A stretch of DNA of 64,000 nucleotides, taken from Aurelia coerulea. Its lineage: Eukaryota; Cnidaria; Scyphozoa; Semaeostomeae; Ulmaridae. Position 1 is the stretch's first letter. Every line of letters starts with the position of its first letter. The notes under the pieces were generated by a model. That model had not been told where the DNA came from. It worked only from the letters and a program-made list of their open reading frames with translations, and did no database searches. The stretch lies in NCBI GenBank assembly GCA_039566865.1, contig CM076943.1, positions 33,674,663-33,738,662 on the forward strand, written 5' to 3'. Below are positions 16,414 to 26,500 of the stretch, piece by piece. The position numbers and the translations under genes are program-made.

Positions 16414-16420
16414 TGCAGCA
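16414..16420. repeat. Target site duplication, left copy (TGCAGCA)
   Basis: Seven satellite bases directly before the left terminal repeat, identical to 46403-46409. They lie in the monomer motif GTGCTGCAGCAACC. Because the element begins CA and ends TG after the alternative 3-bp reading (CAG duplication, ends CACAAC...GTTGTG), the exact boundary is ambiguous by two bases; the 7-bp reading is the longest perfect duplication. Confidence 0.8.
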
Positions 16421-16503
16421 CAACCCAACCTCCTAAGAAATTTTAGTTCTAACCACTAAAACGTCGTGACCTAATTTTAGTTGTCTTTCCTAAAATTCTG
16501 TCA
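16421..16503 (+). repeat. Left terminal inverted repeat (83 bp)
   Basis: Begins CAACCCAACCTCCT and ends AAAATTCTGTCA. Compared with the reverse complement of 46320-46402, 78 of 83 positions agree; the differences are at positions 15, 16, 17, 19 and 28. Similarity stops abruptly after position 83. The inner 55 bases match without a difference, and include CTAACCACTAAAACGTCGTG, a plausible transposase-binding stretch (inference). Confidence 0.95.
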
Positions 16504-17377
16504 GTTTTTATAATGACTTGTCTTATCTCGGAAGCGAGGCTAATCGTGGTTGTGACGTGTTCGCTCTTGTTGAATGTTGTGTAGTTGAACAACAGCGGAT
16601 TGTGGACCGATACATCACATTTGATCCAGTCAAAGGAACTGCAAATTGGCTCATAGAAAGGTGATAGCTTCAAAAAGAAAAGGCAAGTACTGTGCATACA
16701 AATTATATTGCTTGATTTATTGATTTCGGAAAGGAAACTTGGCCAATTTATTTTCTTTACTTAGGCCACCTTTCTAGGCCGCCTCCCTTGCCCTCTTGCC
16801 TTGTGCAACACATGTCTTGTATTCTTTGCGTTTCTCTTGTGAGCGATCAGTGATAGCCTAAGTGATGATGATAAATTTCAACCCTTTACAATTTAACTGT
16901 GAAACAATACTAAGTCAACATGATTAATTCTATCTAAGTTAATAAAAATAACGTAATAATACTGGGAATACAATAGACGATTACGGAAAAGATGGCGTAC
17001 CTCATTTCCTCTCATTTCGCGCAATGCATGATAGGAATATGCCCCCTAGCAACGCATAGCTACCAAAATTTATGACTGCAGCATAAAATCTTTACCACAG
17101 TTGCGATAGATTTAGGCCGTCGCAACTTTATTGTGACTTTATTGCGTCGCAACTTTATTAGCTGTGAAACCGGACAAAAATGTCAATCTGCGACAAGTTT
17201 TTGTCGCAAACTCATGTGCTGATTAGAGTATGGCTTAGAGGAAGGTGCTTATTGCATTGATGACTAGAATGAACATTTATCGAAGTTCTGATAGCAATTT
17301 CTATGGTACAGCCACAGGAGTTCTGGAAAACCGTAAATTTTACAATATACTTATACATTTGAGCTCTTGATTTATAG
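16504..17377 (+). promoter_or_regulatory. 5' region of the transposase gene
   Basis: No convincing coding sequence. The 14-bp word GTCGCAACTTTATT occurs twice, at 17119-17132 and 17146-17159, with further GTCGCAA copies nearby, which suggests a degraded repeat. A splice acceptor-like TTGATTTATAG ends at 17377, just before the first coding exon, so a non-coding leader exon probably lies somewhere in this stretch. I could not place a TATA box or start site with confidence. Confidence 0.35.
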
Positions 17378-17545
17378 AAGCAATGGCAAAGCGAAAGAAA
17401 AAAGATGAATTTGAAAAGCTTGAGTTAACCCCAGAGGGTTTGTTGGAGCCACTCAAAAGCTACTTGGAACAGCCAATTTTGGGTAGTGTGATAGGAAAAA
17501 GACGAGATGAGGATATAAAGAAAAGGAAGCCATCATTAGCAAAGG
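17378..17545 (+). CDS. Transposase exon 1: start and basic N-terminus
   Basis: The ATG at 17383 follows acceptor-like TTTATAG and is the first in-frame start. Residues 1-54 are rich in Lys, Arg and Glu (MAKRKKKDEF at the start; KKRKPS near the end), resembling a nuclear localisation signal. The frame stays open to a TAA at 17569, so an unspliced 62-residue product is the alternative. The donor chosen (AAGG/GTGGAA) is the only GT giving the phase needed by the next exon. Confidence 0.6.
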
Positions 17546-20500
17546 GTGGAAAAAGTTTGTACCACGTGTAACTTATTTTGCTAAACCATCTGATGCTCGG
17601 AAATGTGCACCTAATGTTTTTAAGGAAACCATGGATTTGAAACAATACTAACACTTTCTCAAATTTCACCATTTGAATGTTAATATTTTTCAAAAGATCT
17701 CCTGGTTGGTTTTCTCAAATAATTATTTACACACGTAACAGGACCTTGAATGATAGCAGCTTCTGTGCAAGCTGACCAAGTTTACCTGTATAAATATAGA
17801 TTATTATTATTATTATTTTAAAACATCTGAGAGCACTAAAATTTTCTTAAAATCCTTTATATTCTGTTTTACAAGAACGTTTACATCCTCCTTGCTGTAT
17901 TGGAGGTAAATTATTCAAAAATTTGTAGATAGGTTATACATAACTACTCTATATATTTGGCTTGATTGGTCACATTATCTGTTTAATATGTGTGTACATT
18001 GATTTGACAACTGTCTTGTGCTAATTAGTCTCATTTATATCTTCTGTGCACCATAAACTTTATATTAATAATACATTTTTTATAGAGCAAAGCAGCAAGC
18101 AAGCTCCTTTGGCAGGCTCAGAACCATGTACAAATCTAGGTTTTTATGAAATGGATGCTCCTTTAGTTGATGGTAATTTTTATTTCATACCGTATCTATT
18201 TATAAAAAATGCTGCTTGAAAAAAGTGAAAGCCGAAAGCAACTTATAAAGTGCTTAAATCAAGGAGATTGAAACAAGCCAATGTGGTGTGGTTAAGAAGC
18301 TTGTCCGGAAAGTTTTAATTTTCTTGATTTATCTAACAATTTCAATGTTTCTTTCCAGCAATGAAGGAGAAATCCTTGCTTGCTGCTGTTGAATATTTGT
18401 AATTGTATACATATTTGTTTGTTTTCATGATTTTTTTAATTACGGCTTTAGAGGGGAGCGTGATGCTTATGATCAAATCATTCTGATAGAGGCAGCCCTT
18501 CAAGACCTCTGGTTTAATTTTATCTGCAGTAGATTCATGATCTACTTTGTGTGTTTGATGATTTAGTATATGACATCTGTTCATGAAAAAAATTATAATA
18601 ATTTTTTATCTTCAAATTCTATACTGGAGTTGTTTGAAGCAAGCATCCTTTTTTGTACCAGTCAATGGGTGCCATACTAGAACATTATTTTCACATAATA
18701 GCAAATCTGACATCTAGTATCAATTTCAAATCAAATGGACTCTGGTATTATTTTCCTCATTTTACCCTAGATGAAGATGATGATAGCACTCCTGTGACAG
18801 AAGAACAGCATTTTGATAATGACCATTTTCAGCCTGACCCTACCTTTGCAGCTTTGAAAAGTGACTGTGTAGAACTGCTAAGTGCTTACAATGATATGAA
18901 GGAGGTTCAACCTGCCAAGTTATCATGGAGAGAAAGGTGCTCTAGATCTGCTGAGAAGTGGGAAGTATGCAGACAAGGAATCATGAAAGCAGTGCTGAAA
19001 AATGAAAATTGTGAAGATGAAAGATTGTGTGATTACTGCAATTCAAAACATGGTGTCATTCGTTGCCTTGACTGTTGTTGGAAAGTTCTTTGTCTCAAAT
19101 GTGATGCAGTGAAGCATGAAGGAGAACCTTTTCATGACCGTGAAGTCATGCGTAATGGTTTTTATCAGGCTGTGTCGTCAAACGTAACACTGGACGAAGA
19201 AGGGAATATTACAGAGAAAGGTAATACTGTTTTTGCAAATGATGTAATTATATCAATATAGCAGTCCACGCCTTGTGTTCATGCCTTATCACAACAATTT
19301 CCTGAACTTGGTCAGAACATTCAAGAAATCTTTCTCTCCTGATACAGAACACATTCTCCAGAGATAAATACTGTAAACTGAAGGGATCTTACAGAAAATC
19401 TTCAGAGTTAAAAATGTTCCAAAGAATTCACAAGAATCCTTGTATCCAATCCTGTGCTTACAATATTTTTAACCCAAGGCCCGCAGGGGGGGAGTACATG
19501 ACTTATAGATTGACGGGGGTCTGCCACCTGATTTTCAGAAAGGTACCCTCTCCTAATAGTATAGTTGTGATTAAGTCCTTTTATTTCAACTTCAGGAATG
19601 CTTCCTCCATTACTTTTGTGCAAAGAAAACCATTGCTCTTGTGGAGGAACTTTGACCATTGAAAAATCATCCCAAACATGTGCTATTGTGACAGTAAAAG
19701 GTGGGCGCATTTATTTTGATATGTTCTCCTATTGTTTGTGATTTTGGTTTGAGTGCAGAGAAGCCTTCCATGCAGAGACTGATGGGCAACTGAAATCTCT
19801 CAAGTGCACTAAAACATCATATGATATTTAGTGTATATTCAATAATGATATAAAAATATTCAGATTCATAAGATTTAAAGTTTGATTATCAATATTTCTT
19901 TGCCACATTGCAATCTGTAACATTCAGATCCTTTATTTTTTGTTGCATTGCAACCAGAAATGATTCAAGGTGCTCTTTAATTAAAAGAAATTTTTTTCCA
20001 TCATAGGGAGATATGATTTTCCAAAGTTTCTCCTGTCATGCGAAGAATGCCAAAATAGTGTAAAGCCATTTGAGCTTGAGAATCTGATTTGCTGTGGATA
20101 CTGGCCTGGAAGTACATTGAATATTTCATATCTATTTTCATTTGATGTTCTAAACCTATGGGACTCACTCAGGAAAAGATTGCCTGGATCATCTTCAAGG
20201 GGATTTCTCAAGTCTTTAGAGGACATCTCAGTTAGTAAAGGCAGGGTATGATTCCTAAGATTGCTGAGTTTTTGCTGCTACAGAACTTTTGTTACATCCA
20301 AAAAGGTGCAAACTGAATATGCACCCCTCAGTAGAAAATGCAATTTGCACAGAATTTGCAATCAGTTTGCATCAAGTTTACTTCTTTGTTCTTTGTTCTT
20401 CTATCATTCTTTTGGAGTTTGTAAGCTTGCATGATCAATTTTGGCCCACAATTCAAGCTCTTCACTAAGAGGTTACACACTCCTAAACATACTCGACGCA

Positions 20501-23500
20501 AACTTTGCAAACTCTTTGCAAATTTGCTGTGAAATAAATGCAAAATAATGCAGACTATTTCTACTATTGTTCTGCAGCAGATCATAAAATATATGCACAG
20601 ACAAAGGATAGTGACCAATTTGTAATAGCAAGGGGATAATTATGAGCAGTCAATTATCGTAATTTACTGTAGATTGCGAACTTTTGAGAAATTTTGGTCT
20701 CGTTTCTGTTTGAACTAATAAAATGAATTTATTTCAATGCTCTTACGTTGAAAGATCGGAATTTCCTAGGAATTCCTAGGAAAATTCTGGCAAAGAAATT
20801 TGAGAAAACCAAGGAACTGAAAGAGCTTGGAAAATAGGAAAGCTTGGAAAATTTCCCGAGAATCCCTAAGGAAGGTTAGAAAAGGTAGAAAGGGCTAGGA
20901 AAATGTGCATGAATTGTCTTTAAATCCTCTCAAAAACTTGGAAATCTAGGAAAACTTGAAATAGGTTATTTTAATCGGGTGCTCTATGTATATTAACAAT
21001 TAATTTATACTGTTAATGTTTGTACTGTAGGTTGGTGTTATCAATCCAGATGCATTTGATGCAGCATTTGATGAGTGGTGCTATTTGAAGTATGAACTAT
21101 CAGTACTAGAAGGGGTAAATGGTTTTGCCTGTCCGTCATGTGATGGAAACCAACACACAGCTCATTGCGATGGTGATGCAAAGTTGGTGCGCTGCAAGAG
21201 TGGAGGAAGGTTAGGAATAATTACATACCGGGGGTGGGCAAGTAGCATCGTACAAACTTGACCTCCATGGTTTTGTTGATATCCGTTTTTGTGGCATTCA
21301 AGCTATTAGTTCACATCACATTGCTCCGTTTTTGTAAATGGAGGGAAAAAATCCGTTTTTGTCCGTTCACACTGAACCGCCTGATAACAAATACGGAGAG
21401 AAAAACCTTCGTTTTTGTGCGTTCACATCGCTCCGTTTTTGTGAAACTCACTGTTGAATATTGGAGCGTTTTCAAAAACCTCCGTTTTTGTGCGTTCACA
21501 CTGATAAAGTGCGTTTTCAAAAACCTCCGTTTTTGTGGATATCCACTTTTGATAGCGTTTTCGAAAACCTCCGTTTTTGTGGCATTTTTGTGCGGATCAG
21601 TGTGAACACTTTCACAAAAATGGAGATTTTTCTCACCGTTTTTGTACAAAAACGGAGCAGTGTGAGTGGGGCCTAAATTGCTGGGGAAAAGACCATTTTG
21701 CAAAGCATGATGTTGCTACCCAAAGCAAGCAGTTTACTATACGGAGCCGGAGGGGTTGACCAAACGGTTTTTATCAATGCCCTACAATGGTATGGCTGTC
21801 ATCCCCAGTTTGATATTCCCACCTTAAATATCACGCTTTTGATATCATCATTTGTAAACTTGGCTGACACTGGTAATTTTAGCTGAATGATAGTTATACT
21901 TTCATCCCCAAAGCAAAATAAAAGATTCATACTACAAAGAAGCATTCATCTATGACAACAGTAAAGTAGACTTGGTTCTCCAGAAGGTATACAAAAATGG
22001 CAAATTGAAACGGGTACGTAGACATGTATTTCGTTTTTCAATCATGATTCTAGACAAACTAATTATTTCATTTATTCAATTCCTTCATTCAGTCATTCAT
22101 TCATTCATTCAATCATTCATTCAAAACCGTCCTAGCTCCTGGCAGTGCAGAAAGCAAATTTAATTTTGGTATTTTCTGCCCTGAAGCTAAACAAGACGAA
22201 GGTACGACGAGTGCTCAATTCAAACGGTAGAATTATAGACAAGTAACTAAAATTTCTTCAAGCCATTCAATTAAAGTAAATAGGTCATAGAATGTTTGCA
22301 CCCACCTTTCTCCACAGATGTAAAGATTTTCAACTTATGCTGTGATATGTTATAGTGATGGCTCATGCTTATATTCGAGACACTTCAGGAAGATATCTGT
22401 TATAAAAAGGATCCTATCAACTCATTAATGGTCTGGTAATAGATTTCTACGAAATATCATACCTTACCAATATCCAGATAATGTAACTGCATTGATCAAC
22501 AGTTCAGTTATTTCGCATGTAGCTGCATAGACAACGTTAACAGTTATTTCATTATATTCTTAGTCCGACGTTGACAATCGATGTGGTGACTCTGTTTGGA
22601 AAGCAGCTGATAACCTCCCAAAGAGGAAGCGTAACTTAAATGAAACAGGCCTTCAGGTGGCTGTCTGCCGTCATGGAATAGCACAGAAAGCAGTCAACAT
22701 GTTTCAGGGAGAACTGTATGGCTATTCGTTGTATTTACAAAGAAAATTGATGGAGCCAGAAAATGTGGAATTTATGGTGATAGATGTTGCCTGCAAATAC
22801 TGGAAATGGTTGTCGAGAGTTGATCCTGATTTAGCAGCAGTAATGCATCCAGCAATTGGCGTCATGCATTGTAAACAGCACAAGCCTTCGTGTCAGGTTT
22901 GAGGAGCTTCGTAATTTATTTCTTGCAATGCTAACTTTATTGCATGCTTATACACATATGACTATGATTTACAGAGCCTCAATGACAAGTTGGTAAAAAC
23001 AAGCAAGAGAACCAAGTTTAGGAATTCAACGCTATCGTAAGTTGTTGTTTGTTTAATGATGAAAAAGAGAGAGAGAAAAAGAGTCAAAACAGTTAACAAG
23101 TTTTGGCGAGATGTGGAATAACAAGCATGCGGCTGACATTTGAAACTGAAGTAAAGGGCTAACTGGCATGTAAACATTTTGTTTGAGAAAATCACTTATC
23201 TTTTGGATCTTGAAATTAGTACAATGCCCGTGAGGGGTATGTATGGGAGCGAGAATTCCATACTTGATTCTGGTCTATGATTTACTTGGCAATGAAATTG
23301 AAATTAAATACAATTTTCACTTTCATAGAAATATAATTTCAATTTCAATGGCAAGTAAATCATAGACCAGAATCAATTGTGAAGTTCTCGTTCTCAAAAT
23401 ACCCCTAACCGGCATTTTCTGAATTCCTGGGTCTAAAAGAATTTACTCACCTGGTAGATATGGAAGCGTGCAATAAGTCCCAAGGAGGTTAGCCCTTGGT

Positions 23501-26500
23501 TAAACTTTATCATAAGCAGTTCAAAATTTTTCAAGCAAAAGCTTCCTATTAATGCATACTTTTCATTTTAGGTCAACTTTGGTACACGTTGGGTAGACGG
23601 TATGGGTTTGACAGCAGGCGAAGAGTGTGAGCAGTTCTTTTCGTATTTCTCAAGACTGGGGAATAACACTAAACACATGCTTCCTGAAGGTATACTTTCT
23701 TATGAATGTAACGTCTTTTGTACAGTTCACACAAAAGTCCAGTATAGGGCTGATTGTAAAACATATTGCAGAGTCATTTTGATTCTTTTATGAGCTTAAA
23801 GTTGGTAAATGTTTGATCAAATATGGTAGAAGCCGCATAAAAGAGACTGTAGATTAAGAACCTCTAGGCTGATTTGTGGCCAATTAAGCACCTTCCACAC
23901 AAGAACCACTATGTAAATGTAAAGAAACCATCCTAGCCTGTTACAAAAAATATCGGGTTCTTTCATACGGGTTTTACTGTTGTTCTCACGTTTTGAATTA
24001 TCTCACAGTGTAGTGTACTCTGCTTTCTTTCAAATCAGGGCGAGAAGAGACACTAACAGAGCATGCATTCGCTTGGAACAGAAGGAAAATTGGTGCATTG
24101 GCAGAAACTATAACAAAGCGTTCAAAGAAGGTAACAGGAATTTAAAAACTTGTTCATTTATTTAGGCACTATGACATCAATTCATCAAGATGCTCATTTA
24201 ATTTTTTTGTCGATATCTAAGTCTCCATCTGGCTAACATTTGTCCCTAGCTTCTCTCACTGACGTGCAGCTCTTGCCTTGACCTAGAATCATTGTAAAAC
24301 TCATGTTCTTTATTACACATGAAGATAAGTTGCATGCGATATGGCAAATTAAGTTGGTTTGGTATGCTCCTTGTACTCATTGATGGTTACCATATCTATT
24401 TTAGGTTAAGAAGGCAATCCTTGATACTAGACATGAGCTGAATACAGAAATGCGAGAACTTGATCTAGATGTGCAAAAATTGAAGAGGATGAAGGAGACA
24501 GTCAAAAACTGGGCCAAAGGTATTGTTAGGACTCTTGAGAGTTATTCATCTATGTATGATTCTGTGCTGAATATGTGCATCTTGCTACAGGAGTGAGTTG
24601 CTGTGGTAAATTGATTTAGAATATAAAATACATGCCCAACTATCAGATACTTCATTACCCAATAGTTTCCATCAGGAAACCTTAGGATATATATTCTTTC
24701 CAATCCGTCCGTTGTTTGCAAAATGATTTTCTCGTCCGTTGTTTGCAAAATGATTCATCAGTCAGATCTCCTCATGTTAAAAGTCAATTTTTACGTTAAC
24801 AAAGACTGGTAATGACAAGAATTGCCTTTGTTATGGTCTTTGGCTAATTCATCGGTGGTTCATGATGAATACGAGGCAGATATATTTTTTAAGGAAAGGG
24901 TGACGGGGTGGTTTTTTTTTGCAATAATTTCATACGGGGTGAGCAGGTTTCCTAGCAAGAATTTTTCTTCTGCACCGGCCCTGTCATGTAATAGATTTTG
25001 CACTGTCCCTCAGTGTCAGATTAAGATATTAGCAAATAATTCCATTACTAAAAGCACTATTTGTGGCCTGGTAGAGATTGTTCTTTTGCCCGTTTTCATT
25101 TATTCTCTTAACTGTTGCAGGCGATATTGAATCTGCTGCAGCAGAGAATGACTTTGATCGGTCAGAAGATGCATTCCTTATCTCCTATCAGTTGTGGAAG
25201 GAGCACCAGTTACCAACTGATGTCATAATCCAATTTAATGAAGAAATGCCTGATCTGCCACTTTCAGCTCTTCAACACCCATGCACTACAAGAGGAGTTG
25301 TTTGGAAGCAAAATTACATCAAGAAATATTTGGAGCAAAATCAAGACATTTCATCATCTGATCACCTGCTACCAGTTTGTCGTAAAATCCTTGGTTCTTT
25401 TGAAGGTCAAATTGAATCCAGTTACTATTCCAATGTCCAGAAACACTTGAATATGAAGAAATTAGCTGGTAAGATGATTACATCTTTCATTTTGTAAGAT
25501 GAAATGATATCTTGATCTTGCTTTCAGGATATCCATGCGTAAAATCAGTTAAAACTGAAAAATGCCAATTTTCTGGAACATAAGAAGTCACAACATTCAC
25601 AATGAGCGGCACAAATCAGTCAAGACTAAACTAGGTTATGACTATCAGCAAATACGATTAAGCCAGTATTTCAATAAACGAAGCTAGTTTATTCTAGGTT
25701 TGAACACTCCGTCAATCACGTTGGTTTTTGTTTACACTACTTTTGCACTGGTTTGTGATTCCGTGTAAATAGGTTCTAACAGCTTTATTTCTACAACATA
25801 TCATTATAACTATTGCAGAACCAAAGGGCGTATGCAATGGTTAATAGGCTACTCTATAGAAGAAAGAAGAAAGCAGTCAGACACAGCATTGTTTCTTTGG
25901 CATCCATTGTTGAGGGCGTGTGTGCAGCTTCGGTTAGGTTTAACTTGGGTTTGACCATGCACAAGCCCTTTGATTTCGCATTTCATTTCCCGTGTCCGTT
26001 GGAAGGTGGTTCTCCTGGGTGGCAGCGCGTGTTGGGTATTGGGAGTGGGGGATATGAATATTTGGGAATCATTAAACACGTGAAAGATACCAGATAAATT
26101 TGTAATTTACAATTGCAGCAACCTGCAAGCAGAGAAATACCTTGTGGAGACAGCTTTCTAAAGAAAGGGAGACCTTGAAGTGTAATATTGAGAAGTACAA
26201 CACCTTGCACGAGTTTATATGCAAACTTGAAAAGAAGCCAGCATCTAAAAAGATATCCGCTGATAGCTTAGAGATTGGCAATTTCCCATGGACCTCAAAA
26301 AGTGGGCTACAAGGTAAGACATCGTAAGAACGAATGAATTGTTCTATAACGGTACATATTTGAAGGCGCAAGGGTGTATGCAACAAAGGAGGAAAATCCA
26401 GCCCTTTAAGTATATGTGATGCAATGCTTCTTCACAAAACCATTTCTGAGACTACTGCTTATCCACGTTCGTCGTCAATTCTTAGTTAGCTCTTGGTTTT

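Larger units (their letters stand above)
1..16420. repeat. Satellite DNA array, left block
   Basis: Tandem head-to-tail monomers of about 238-252 bp, roughly 68 copies, AT-rich and full of stop codons. Landmarks in each monomer, in order, are GGAAACATTACTATAGACAT, GCTTTACTGCATCAAC, GGTTAATTAAATGTTTATTT, AAAGAAAACAAAATATAAAC, GTGTGGATTAACGCACTTT, GTATTATAAAGAG, GAGCTCAT, CTTCTTTTATAGCACTAT and GTGCTGCAGCAACC. One source of length variation is a short insertion after GACATTA: some copies read AGGTCT and others ATTTCTTTCTTTAGTCT. Variation is often at CpG (ATTCG/ATTTG, ACGCAC/ACACAC, CATCGG/CATTGA). The array runs off the left edge of the window and is cut at 16420 by the transposon. Its chromosomal role (centromeric, subtelomeric or other) cannot be read from the sequence. 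Confidence 0.97.

Noticed and set aside
1..16420. Regular repeats resembling a CRISPR array
   Set aside because: Whole monomers of about 240 bp repeat head to tail with no unique spacers; this is satellite DNA.
19261..19376. Possible extra exon (QSTPCVHALSQQFPELG) after exon 3
   Set aside because: It is protein-like, but joining it from the exon 3 donor gives a frame that stops, while exon 4 joins cleanly.
21258..21759. Several overlapping open frames on both strands
   Set aside because: They arise from the CCGTTTTTGTG repeat units, not from genes.
25813..26097. Open frame between transposase exons 12 and 13 with YAMVNRLLYRRKKK
   Set aside because: An acceptor-like TATTGCAG precedes it, but the phase does not fit exon 12 and the required frame stops after eight codons. 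Exon 13 joins exon 12 in phase without it.
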